In this document: piece after piece, positions 1 through 10,400 of the stretch
Layout of the letters: every line of letters starts with the position of its first letter
How positions within the stretch are numbered: position 1 is the stretch's first letter
Assembly (NCBI GenBank): GCA_003116995.1
Contig: BDSL01000101.1
Coordinates: 124,001 to 188,000 of the forward strand
Reading direction: 5' to 3'
Origin: Yamagishiella unicocca
Lineage: Eukaryota; Chlorophyta; Chlorophyceae; Chlamydomonadales; Volvocaceae
Length of the DNA stretch: 64,000 nt
The notes under the pieces: model-generated
Database searches by the model: none
Seen by the model: the letters and a program-made list of their open reading frames with translations, nothing else
Told to the model about the DNA's origin: nothing
Made by a program: the position numbers and the translations under genes

Positions 1-27
1 ACAGTAATTACCTACCCCAAAATCTAC

Positions 28-793
28 CTGCACGGCTCCTTCGTTCCGCAGTGCTTTCCCGCCGGGATAAGGGCGGGTGCCGCCTGTCGTGCGGCCACTG
101 TAACGCGGTCTCTCTCTCTCTCTCTCGTTGCCGTCGTCGTACGCGCCGTACCCTTCCAGCGCGACGACGTGCACCGCGCAGCCAAGGCGATGCGCCAGAG
201 CCAGCTCGAGCTGCTGCTCTTGCATGGCGCCGCCCGATCCTGATCCTGAGGCCTCCACTGGGGCATCCGCAAACACAACCACATGGGCAGCAGCAGCAGC
301 ATCCGCAACACCAGGGATGCCTGGTTGTCCCTCCACCGCCGAGTAACCGGGAGGCTGCCGCAACATTCGCGAAGGAGACGGGGCCGGTGGCTGCATCCAG
401 GACCTCCTTACGACCAGGACCCTGCATGCCGAAGTTCCTAAGTTGCTGCCTCCACTGCCATCTTCGTCATCGCCCCCACCGTCCTGCTCCTGCTGCTGCT
501 GCTGCTTCAGCTGTTGCTGCTTCAGCTGCTGCTGCTGCAGCTGCTGCTGCAGCTGCTGCTGCTGCAGCGGTGGCGGCGGCGGTGCTCCGGCCTCGTGTTC
601 CTGGCCTCTTGACGCAAGCCAATCCGCTGCAAAGCAGGCTGCGTCCGAACCTTCGAGACGGCCTCTTGTGTCGGATCCAGCGGGCCTCCATGCCCCTTGG
701 TCCCGGCGGCTGGTTACTCCTTGCGTTGAGGAGTTAGCAGCGGCTGTGCTAGCGCACGTCTCCCAGGGCAATTCCAAGAAGACGCGTGGGTCA
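28..793 (-). CDS. unidentified Gln-rich protein, internal exon (partial gene)
   Basis: One minus-strand frame stays open from an acceptor (ctttttcag, just above 793) to a donor-like GTAGAT at 27-22, so this looks like one internal exon of about 255 codons. The reading starts DPRVFLELPWETCAST, passes a Gln/Leu-rich stretch made by CAG/CTG runs (about 489-566) and an acidic GGGDDEDGSGGS linker, and ends in a more ordinary segment (QLELALAHRLGCAVHVVALEGYGAYDDG). That last part has the composition of a folded domain, but I cannot assign it to a family. A (GA)n run near 110-127 encodes alternating Glu-Arg. The exon begins with one base completing a codon, so a preceding exon must end in phase 2. 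The last glycosyltransferase exon upstream does not supply that phase, so this is probably a separate gene whose first exon I have not located. The 3' part lies outside the window. Confidence 0.45.
489..566. repeat. CTG/CAG trinucleotide-rich tract
   Basis: Imperfect runs of ctg interrupted by ctt and cag. Read on the minus strand in the frame of the exon around it, the tract gives Gln-Leu-Lys repeats. Codon-level slippage is the obvious origin. Confidence 0.8.
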
Positions 794-1153
794 CTGAAAA
801 AGCTCGACAAGCCCTCAGAGACCTGGCGGGGTTGGGTGCGGGAGGTGCGACCCCGGGAGAAAGGTGAACCACGGCCCAAGGGCGCCCCACATTGTTGTAT
901 CATGAAAACTACGTGGATTGCCATTCAGTTGAGAGCCCTTTTTGTTAAGGCGTAGTAGAACACGTCACACATGGTGTACGGTGTTTGTACCTCAGGTTCG
1001 CCTCAGGTTCAGCGGCCTCCGCGGCCCCACCCTACCCACACTGCAGGCATGATTGCCACCCCGATGGGCGTCGTACGAACCCCCAAAAACATGCCAAGCC
1101 TCCAGAGCCATCGTACAAAACACCCAGATTGCCCTGCCCCAGCCCGGCTGCCC

Positions 1154-4100
1154 TCATCTTACCCAGCCCCGGGACCGTTCCGCCTTGCTTCCATCAAATC
1201 CCAGCCAGCTTCCCGAAAAATGGTGGACCCCCACCACGTCGAGCTGACTCAGCAGCCACACGGAACTGGCCAGGTCATGCCCTGCTGCTGCTGGTGCTGC
1301 TGGTGCTGCTGGTGCTGCTGGTGCTGCGGTCATCCCGGCGCCAGATGACTGCTGCCCGAACTGGAGGCCATCCGCGGCGTCGCTGCTGTCGTCGCCGCCG
1401 CCGCGGCCGACACCACCGCCGCGGACATCGTCCTCACAGCACTGCGCTATTAGATCATTACCCAAAGCCACACCGCTGGCACTTCCATTTGCTGGTAGCG
1501 CCAGGGCGGCTGCTGCGGGCCCCAACACCGCTGCCTTTGCGAGCGCATCCGCGGGCTGCAGCCGCAGCAGCGGTGTGAGGCGGGACACGGCGCTGTGGCA
1601 CGCCTCGTCGTTCCAGGCGCAGGGGTGGAACCACTGCCGGGGGCCATACACGACCGCTGAGGTGCGCGGGGGAGATGTGGCGGGTGGTGTGGGAGGTCGC
1701 CCTGGGCGCGAGGCACCATTCGGCGGGCCGGCACCACCACCGCCGCTCCCTTCACGTCGCCCCAACCAGCTGCCGCCGCCTCCTCCTCCGCTGCCGGGGG
1801 CCCTATCCGGCGCCTCTCTCGCACGGCTGTAGTGCCCTGGCAGGCTGTAGTGCGCCGGCAGGCTGTAGCGACCTGGCAGAGGCCCAGCTGGCAGCTGGGC
1901 CAGCTCCTGTCAAGCCGGGGGTTGCGAGTGTAGGATTGGAGACTGCATCCAGCACCCAGTCGGAACATCACTCAAGACCTCCCTGCAATCCACAATACAC
2001 CACCCAACCTCCGCGCCTTGTCACCACACCACCCAACCTCCGCGTCCAGGCACCCACCCGAAACGCCGCCGTGATGACCCGTGGGCCGGTGGCAACCAAC
2101 GGGTCGCGCAACCCCGCGGCCGCGTTTCGCAGCAGGTGGCGCATCACCAACTTCCACAGCGGGTGGCCGGGCACGGAGCCCATCTGGGCATTGTTGGCCA
2201 GATCAGGCTCCTCCGCCATCAGCACCAGGTCATGCCCTGAACAGGCAACACGCAGGAGCGGGGACAGGAGACTGTTGTGAGTGCGGAAGGCCGGCGAGGG
2301 AGGCTGGCGGAGGCGCGGATAAAGGTAGTTCCAGGGAGGGCTGGAGGACGAGGAGGGAAGGGCCTACGCTCCGGAACCAACCGACCCAGCGACCCACCCT
2401 CCAGGCTGGCGTCCATGGGTCTGAAGCACTCCGTATCCAAGTCTAGGTACACTCCGCCTGCAGGGCGCAGCTCCAGGGGAAGGGGAGGGATGCACCGATC
2501 CCAGTCAGCTCCAGGGGAAGGGGAGGGATGTACAGATCCCAGTCGGGGGTGTCTCATGACCGGCTGGCTCGCTAGTGGTGCATACCGCACAGCGCCCGCT
2601 GCCCTTCCGATACTTTCCGAGGTTTTCACGACTGAAGGCAAGGGCCACTAGCAATCCAGCCCGACCACCGGTGCTCGTCTCGCAGGTTGACCGAAGGCAA
2701 CGCGTTCCTCCACCTCACCCCAACATCGCCCGGGTCTGGTGCCCACTGCAACAGGTACTATCACACACCCTCTGCCCACCGAAGGCGTGCAGGATGAACG
2801 GCCTCAGTGCGTCCGACTGCAGTACAAGGGACGAGTAGTTGAGCCACGTGGCCAAGAACCAGGGATACCTGAGGCCGGTTGAGGGCGGGGCGGAGTGAGG
2901 GCAGGGGCAGGGATACCTGAGGCCGGTTGAGGGCGGGGCGGAGTGAGGGCAGGGGCAGGGATACCTGAGGCCGGTTGAGGGCGGGGCGGAGTGAGGGCAG
3001 GGGCAGGGAAGGGAGGTGGGAAGGAGGGGAATTCCAGGGATGGCAGCGGAGCTGGGAGGGACGAGGTTCATGTTCTGGACGGAGGCACGTTCGGTTGGAT
3101 ATAGGCTCGCGGGGCAGTATTCAAGGGCTTCGAGATGACTCCTGGCCGCACCTGTCAGCCAGCAGCTGCTGGGCGGCCTCCCGGTCCCATAGATGGTAGC
3201 GCCAGCCGGGGTGGTGGGTCTGGAACGACGGGTGAGGGAGTTGGGGTGTCGTGTGGGGTGCGGTAGGGAGGCAGGTGGGGCACCCGGGGGGTTGCCTGCG
3301 GCCAACCCGGTCTCCTCAGACCCCCCTCCACTGTCCCTACCTGGCATGAGAGTCGCCACTCTCGCCTGCTTGATGTCCGGATACCCGTTCAAGAGGAACA
3401 CCAGGAAAGGACAAAGGGCCAGATGAGGAAAGCAATAGGCACCAGTCTAAGCGTAGCCTTCCATTTTTTTATCCTCCCTAGCCTACGCCGCAAGCCGAGG
3501 GCGTGAGCTTCACGGCTTTGGCTTCGCTGTCCACAGCAGAGCACAGCAGGGCAGAGCACCGGGAAGTCCAATTGGGCTCCATGTAATGGGTAATGGTCGG
3601 TCCTCGCCCTAAACCCTAAACCCCTGGGTCACCCGCACTCCGCCCACCACCCGATACAGGACACGCCCGACGTGCTCTTGCAGCCGCTGCCCTCCTGCGC
3701 CGCACCCACAAACTTTAGCCCCCGGACCCCAGACCCCAGACCCCTGGGTCGGGCGCATCCCACCGGAAGTGTGTCTTGTCTGCCCGCGAGTCGCGCTCCA
3801 GGGAGGCCAGTCCTGACAGGTAGTTCTGGTGCAGAATGCGGGGGATCCCAAGCTCGCCGACACGTCCCCGACCACTGCCCCCTGGGCGCTTAGGCCTCGG
3901 TCCCTGTGTGGTGCGCTGCCCCGGCGGCTGCTCCCGCCCTGGCTGCTGCTGCCGCCTCGGCGGCTCTTCCCGCCTCGGCGGCTGCTCCCGCCCCGGCGCG
4001 GGCCCCTGTTGCTCCCCAGGCGGCTGCGTTTGGCTATGCCTTGGGGCCACTCTCGAAGACCCTCCCAAGCCCAGAGGCTGTGGTGGGCTCTCTGCTAGGC

Positions 4101-4699
4101 TGTCAGCCCCCTACGACGGCAGGGGCGCAGTGCATCTGGACGACAAGGCGCAGTGCATCTGGACGACACGGCGCAGGCTCTGGCGCAGGTCGTGACACTC
4201 TCAGGCAAGTGCTGTACCCTGTTGCTTGCGTGATTGACCTGTTAGGTCGGTCGCGTGCCTCGGGATGATAACGACACTTGGGAGTAGCGAGAGAACCAGT
4301 AGACCGTAAGGACGGACGTTGGGGGCTGGGGGCTGGGTGGGTATGTGGGTCCCGGTGCGGCGCCCCAAGGGACACGCGCCAAACGACTCACCGGCACTGC
4401 CTTCACAACGGGCTGCTCTGCGTCCACGTCCACGTCAGCATCAGCGTCAGCATTGCCAGCACGTGCCAGCGGCCACGTTGAAAGCACTGAAGGGGTCGCC
4501 GCGTGGCCCGGTGCAGCCGTTGGCTGCGCAACCACGTCAAGCGCTTGCTGCCGACCCACGGGTCGCGACTGGTGGCACAGGAGGAGGGCCACCGAGCTGA
4601 GCAGGCCCAAGCCCAGGACCAGCAGCACGCCTGCAACAAGAAGTGCGGCTGGTCATCGCATGGAAGGAGGCGGGCAACGTTTTCGAGTAGGGCACCCAT
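1154..4699 (-). CDS. Golgi-type glycosyltransferase with DXD motif (Gly_transf_sug, OCH1/GT32-like)
   Basis: Sugar transferase, probably a type II Golgi membrane enzyme using a nucleotide sugar and a divalent metal. Exons on the minus strand: 4699-4696, 4630-4392, 4077-3764, 3365-3341, 3219-3152, 2868-2780, 2457-2398, 2236-2054 and 1656-1154. All phases agree and give about 494 aa. Residues 2-20 form a signal anchor (GVLLVLGLGLLSSVALLLC). A Pro/Arg/Gln-rich stem follows. The catalytic domain starts at GIPRILHQNY (about 158), continues with EWRLSC and HHPGWRYHLWD, then SDALRPFILHAFGG joined to VYLDLD (the DXD, about 250), then NNAQMGSVPGHP and TGP, and closes with HHFSGSW (about 478). The last exon carries an Ala/Pro insert from a CTGCTGGTG repeat (1281-1328). 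The 4-nt first coding exon is the weakest call. A consensus donor (tgg|gtaaga) sits just before the stop, so an alternative 3' end is possible. Donor sugar and acceptor are unknown. Confidence 0.82.
2861..3004 (-). repeat. 48-bp minisatellite, three copies, ending at a splice acceptor
   Basis: Three perfect 48-bp copies (2861-2908, 2909-2956, 2957-3004) lie at the 3' end of a glycosyltransferase intron. On the minus strand every copy contains cctcag|gtatccc, the same acceptor context used to enter the exon at 2868. The unit is a multiple of three and open in the coding frame. Confidence 0.95.
3607..3624. other. telomere-like CCCTAAA block
   Basis: Two and a half CCCTAAA units within an intron of the glycosyltransferase gene. 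This is a short interstitial telomere-like motif of plant/algal type. Confidence 0.6.
4125..4170. repeat. 23-bp tandem duplication in an intron
   Basis: Two adjacent 23-bp units with one mismatch (…gacaag / …gacacg), lying in the second intron of the glycosyltransferase gene. Confidence 0.85.
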
Positions 4700-5161
4700 A
4701 GCTCGACGGCCATTGCTGAATGACCCTCAGTGACAACTGCCTTCCGGGGTCTGGCTCCGGCGCTGCAGCGCAACTGAAACGTTTCGCCGGCTGCCCGCCC
4801 GGCTGCGTGTTGCGTCCAGGTGCCATCAGGCGCCATCAAGTGCCAACGCACACTGGCGCGCGCACCAAGGTGGAAGGCCCTTGCAGCTGCACCGCCCCTG
4901 CTGCTGCCGTGGCCGCCCAGAGAGTGCGCTTTCTGCTGCTGCTGCGGCTGCTGTGGCTGCGAAGGTTGCGGGCCTTGAACGAGTCTGGCTGACATCTGGA
5001 GGAGGCCTCCGGACAAGAAGCGATGCGACGCGGTTCCGCGGTAGCCGGGTTGCGGCGGCGAATCAGCTCCAGGCCGTAGGCGTTACGCAGCCGCGCGGCG
5101 GCCCAGCAGTGTGACGAGTTCCCGGAGGCCCCTCGAGGACATTACACGCGACAAGCCAGCT

Positions 5162-5382
5162 CGACGATGGCTCTACCTTCTGGTCAGGGGCCCACTGTAA
5201 CAGTTACTACTACTACAACGATTTCGTAAGTTTTGGGTGACGAGCCAGCCAGCAGGATGTCTCAAGGGCCCCTAGGCTGTGACAGGAGTATGCTTCACAG
5301 AGCCAGATGGGCAGCAAGCGCGCATTTGGGTTGTTGTAACGGTTACAGTGGGTTCCAGACCAAGAGGTAGAACCATCGGGCG
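5162..5382. mobile_element. short inverted-repeat element (MITE-like), copy A
   Basis: The left end (cgatggctctaccttctggtc, then cccactgtaacagttac) matches the reverse complement of the right end (gttgtaacggttacagtggg, then ccagaccaagaggtagaacc) over about 45 bp. The element is about 220 bp and has no coding capacity. Its right 51 bp (5331-5381) is identical to 38987-39037, which shows it is dispersed. Flanking target-site duplication is not clear. Confidence 0.7.
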
Positions 5383-5794
5383 TGGGTGTCGAGTCAGTCG
5401 CGTGTGTCTAGGGAGCTGTGACCTGTAGCGAACAAAGCCAAGCGCGGCGGACAGACAGCGTACGGCGGCACGCAAGCCGCCCTCTGGACTTGCGTCCAAG
5501 GCGGTGCGCCACTGGCTGCAAGCAGCCTCTGGAAGAACTACTCAGTCTCAACCCGAGTCAGTCGCCTAAAGAGCCCCTCATTAGCTCGTGAATCCCCCAG
5601 TGCGCTCGACAGCCGCTGTCGCTGATTCGCTGCTTGACTGCAACTGGAGGAGAGATCGACCCGGACGTCCCCATCCTGGCAATTTGCGAAATGGGCGTGT
5701 ATGGGACTGTTGTACACACGCCGTGCCGTGCCATGCCGTATCGGGGAAGCCTGCGCATCACCGCCCCGGCCACGGGTCCTGAGGTGGGCGGGTG

Positions 5795-5872
5795 GGTGGT
5801 GGGCGGACCTCGAACAGTGGCTCCACATGGCACTACTGGTCTGGGGCCCGCTGTCACAGTTACTACAACCGC
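5795..5872. mobile_element. diverged fragment of the same inverted-repeat element
   Basis: Contains the terminal pattern actggtctggggcccgctgtcacagttactacaacc, a mutated left end of copy A. No matching right end is visible nearby. Confidence 0.5.
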
Positions 5873-7497
5873 TTGGCTGCCTATGTGGAACCTGCGCGAC
5901 CCCTTCGAAGCCCTAGGAGAGCGATACCGCATGCGCGCCATGCTGCTGCTGCTGCTGCGGCTGCCGACGGGCCAACCCAGAGAGGGGCGCCATGCTCCCC
6001 ATCCGTGCATCCAGCGTCGCAAACGGCAAGTTAGAACCTTGTCGAATCTTGCTTGGGACATTATACATCAGCTCCTCGCCAGTAGAAGCTCGTCGGTCTG
6101 GTGGCACGTCGCGAACGCGCAAAGTTCTCTACGAGCACTTGGACGAGCATTTGCAGACCCGGGAACACGGATGCAGCCCATCATCCAACCAGGCAGCATA
6201 CCACCGGCCCCCACCTACAAGGCAGCCGGCCCGCCCGCTCCACATCAAATTATTCAACGTCATGGGCACACGACCCGGCCAGGTGCGGGGTGCACTGTTC
6301 ACCCCGGAAAAAATAGCATGCTGCCCAGATGGCCCCAACGGCACTAAAGCGTCTAAGCATTGTGTCATTACGTTGTCTAGAATCGGGTCGGGCTTTGCGA
6401 CCGGGTATAATGCCTGCATCGGGCCCCCTGGCCGCCCATCGTCATCGATGGTACGGCGGCACGCCCACGCACCGAGAGCGACCCCACCAGCAGCGCGCCG
6501 TGGCGGGCTGCCGACTCCAGGACGCGGAATTACAAAAAACCCTAAAGCCACCACCACCGCCCAGCGGTGCGCGCATCAAACGCTGCACGTCGACAACCCA
6601 ACGCCCGGTGCATCAGCATCAGGATCAGCCTTACTAACTGACGGAGTCCGGTTGGCTTGTCCAATTCTTGATCATGCACATTGCGAGGATCGACTGCCCA
6701 TCGTGAAGGCCACCACGAGCGATAAGCCTTCGCTGCGAGCTGCCCTCCTCGCCTCCGACTCACGGGTCGCTCGCCCCACGCGTCCTTCGCTCGCTCGCGT
6801 CCGCGCCGCAGCACGTATGACAATGTGCCGCAGCCGCCCGCCAGCCGCTGGTGTCGTACCAGCAACCGCTTGGCTAGGTGCGTTGCACGACGGTATGTAT
6901 GTTTGTTTGTTTCGGGTGCGGCCGGGCACAAGGGCAAGATCCCTCGTAACGGCGGTTCGAGCCCCGCGCGCAACAGCAGTTCGCTACACGTCAGGCGCCC
7001 CTCAACCGCAGCCAGCCGGTCGGCCGCCGTGGCAGCCACGACCTGTCTGTTGCTTCAGCAGCTGTCGCCCGCGCCCCCGGCCCAGCCGCCCCAAAAGAGC
7101 CGCGACACCACCGTGCAACCGCTTCAGCCATAAACGCAACCAGCGCTAGCAACGCCATACACCGTCGTCATCGCCCGCGCCAGCACCGCGCCCTGCTGCG
7201 CTTTGGCATCCCACCATCAACCCACTGCCCCATGCGAGACAGAGGCTGCTGCCTCCTCGCCTCGTGCCCCCCACCGGCCGCCGTCGCCGGCTCCCCTTGC
7301 GTCGCCCTGTCCCATGCTGCCACCTTCCTTCGTACGCCTCTCACAGCCTGCAGCCTGCACTGCCCCCTAGGGCGTCAAAATGTACATGCACGTGCTACCC
7401 GCCCGCGTCCCCGCCCTCCCGGCGGCGACACACCGCGCGACACAGCAGTGGTCGTCAGTCGCCGTCGTCAGTCGCCGTCGTCGCCATCGTCCGTCGC

Positions 7498-10400
7498 TCA
7501 GAAGATGTCGATGATCCGCTCGATCAGCTGGCGGCACATGGGGCAGCGGTGCACTCCCTCACGCAGCTGCGCCGCGCAGCGGCGGCACACGCACAAGTGG
7601 CTCGTCTTGCCGTGCAGGAAGCCCACCTGGCGGGGCGCAGACCAGCAGATCGTGCAAGAGCCGGCCGCATCCTCGCCGCCGCCGCTGCTGCTGTCGGCAC
7701 CGCCGTCATCCACGAAGCCCAGGGACGCCAACACGCCGCTCTCGCCGGCGGGCAGCAGCGGCGGCACCGCGCCGGACCGGACGTCGTGGGCCACGTCAGC
7801 GGCGGCGGCTGGGTGCTGCGCCCAGGCGCCGCCGGGGATGGGGCCGGAAGCGAAGGCGCCGCCGTAAGCGTGGCTGGGGAAGCCCGGAGGTGGTACGCGG
7901 GGCGCCCCGCCGGCGGCGGCACTGAGGCCAGTCGCGGGAGCGAAGATTGTGGGCACGTTGGGGCTCCAGACCGGGTCGGCGGCGAAGGACGACAGCGCGG
8001 AAAAGTCAGTGGCGCCGTACGCGCCGTACAGCATGTGCGCCGTGTGCGATGCGCCGTCCACGTCCGCCATGGCGGCGGCGGGGTCCAGTGCGCCGCCGGA
8101 GATGACGACAGGCGGGGGGATGGAGAAGAACGAGAAGGAGTCCGAGTCGGGCTCGCCGGTGGCGACAGCGGCCAGGGCAGCAGGGGGCAGCATGGATGAC
8201 GGGTAGGGGCAGTAATTTGCGGCCATGGACGCGATGTCCAGGTCGCCAGACGCGTGCTTGTGAGCAACAAGGGGGCCTACTGACGGGTCGGTGGTAACTA
8301 TAGTGGCGGATACGAGGCTGTCGTGGCGCTGGTTTCGGAGCTGCTGCTGGTGGGCCATCGGCGGCAGGAACGCCCCCGCGGGGACTCCCAGCGCCATGGC
8401 GGCGGTGTGGACAGCCGCAATGGCAACCGGCTCGCTGACGGCAGCGGCGGCGGCGGTGGCCATCGGCGGCGGTGCCACGGGGTCGCCGAAGGCGGACGTA
8501 CAGGTGGTTCCGGAGCCGTGGTTGCTGACGACTGGCGGGTCGGCTGTCGTGACGCCGCCACAGCTGGCGGAGCGAGGGGGGGGCGGCGGCGGTGGGGGCG
8601 AGTTGCCGGTCGGGGCGCCGCCACCACTGCGCGTGACTGAAGAAGAGGGCGGAGCGGCGGCGGCGGCGGTGGCAGCAGCAGCAGTCTGAGGCCGGGCGGC
8701 GACCGGCCCCTTTGCGCCCTTCGACACTCCCGCGGCCAACTTAATGACGGGGTTGGGACTGAGCCATGCGTTGCGGACTGGCTGGGCAGCAGGTGCGGAG
8801 GGCGTGGCTGCGGCTGTGGGCGCCTCCGCAGCCACTGCGGGCGGTTTGCGCGGCGGCGGCGGCGGTGGGGGCACTATGATGTACTGCGGCGGCGGCTGGC
8901 TCTGCTGCTTGCGCGCCCCAGACGCGGCCTTCTTCGCTGCGCGGTTCGACAGCACGGGGGCAGCGGCGGCAGCCGAGGTGACGGTGGCGGTCAGCCGCGC
9001 AAGGAGTCCACCACCGCTGGCGCCGATGCTGGACGCGACAATGGGGGTGGAGGCCGAGGTTGAGGCTGAGGCCGAGGTCGCTGCGGCGGGCACGCTCTTA
9101 CCGCCGCCGGGTACCGGCACCGCGGCAGTGCTTGGCTTTGACCCGCCCGCGTCCGTCCGTGATCTGCCGCCAGCAGCGACCGAGGCGGATGCTGCTGCGG
9201 CCGACGTCGACGTGGCAGGTGCTGACGTGGCAGGTGCTGACGTGGCAGGTGCTGACGTGGCAGGTGCTGACGTGGCAGGTGCTGACGTGGTGGTTGCGGG
9301 GTGGCGCGCGCTGCTGGGGGAGCTCGTCGCAGCGGCTGACGTGGCAGCTGCTGACGTGGAGGCGCTGGTGCTAGCGGAGGGACCCTTCTTCTTCGAGGAG
9401 GTCGACGAGGAGGAGGGGGCGGCCACCGGATCCGGCAGCTTGGCGGGCGGGGGCTGCGGTGCAGGTGCGTGTTTGCTGCTGCCGCCGGCGCCGCTGCTGC
9501 TGCTGCTAGTGGGAGGTAACGAGGTTGGGTCGGGTGCGGCGCGGGTCGTGCCGGTCGACAAAGTGGAGGCGGGAGCGGTGGTGGTGGGTTTGGCCTTGCC
9601 GCCCGCAGCCACCCCGTCGGCGGCACCAGCACCGGCCGTCCCCCCCGCGTGCTGCCGCTGCTGTTGCTTGTTATTGCTGCTGCTCTTGGCTGCTGCTGCT
9701 GCTGACGTCGTATTCATGTTGCTGGCCGAGGTGCCAAACCCCGTAGCATTGCGCGGCGTGCCGCCCCCACTGGGCCTCACGGCGGCACCGGGGTCAAAGG
9801 AAGAGGGGTGGGATGCGCCAGGAGGTCCCGCTCGGCAGCCAGCTGCTTGCGCCGCCGTCAGTCCGGGCCGCTGCTGGTACGACGACGAGGTTTCTAACGA
9901 GCCGCCGCCGCCACCGCCGCCTACACCGCCTGAGCTGCGTCCAGTTCCTGCGGGTGCGCCAACGGGGTCACCTCCACCTCCACCTCCGCCCCCACCAGCA
10001 GCAAACCAGTGGGAGCCTGCGGTGTGGGCCGGGGCAGATAAGCTACAAGACGAGCCGGAGCGGATCGCGGGGCTGTGCGCTCCGTCGCCTGCGGCAGCCG
10101 CACTTCCGCCGCCGCCGCTCCGTCCCGAGGAAGAGGCACGGCTGTATGCGTGCTGCGAGGCGGCGCCGTTGCGTTTGTGTCCGCCGTGCCCCGCCCCGCC
10201 GCTGTTGCCCGCACCGCCGCCAGAGGACACCGCGGATCCGCTACTGCCACCCTGGCCGCTGCAGGAGCCGGCCGCCGCCGTCTGCCGGCGTGCCGCCGGC
10301 GAGCTTCGATGCCTCGAGGCCGCCGGCTGCGACGAGCTCCCCCTCCCCAGCCTGCCGCTGATGCTCCTCGTCATGCGGAGCGAAGCGATACACATGAGCG

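Larger units (their letters stand above)
4700..7497. other. intergenic region without a convincing gene
   Basis: Open frames here (for example plus 5992-7149) are long only because the DNA is GC-rich. They show no domain, no splice support and biased low-complexity composition. The stretch holds the small inverted-repeat transposon at 5162-5382, a diverged piece of it near 5795-5872, and the 3' flank of the RING gene. The part between 6000 and 7490 may include 3' UTR of that gene. Confidence 0.5.

Noticed and set aside
1675..2280. 201-codon plus-strand frame
   Set aside because: Overlaps glycosyltransferase exons on the opposite strand and has no domain content.
6920..6985. tRNA-like motif ggttcgagccccgc
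   Set aside because: Only a T-arm-like stretch is present. No D-arm, anticodon arm or acceptor pairing can be built around it.
5992..7149. 385-codon plus-strand open frame
   Set aside because: No domain, no start context and no splice partners. Length is explained by GC-rich composition.
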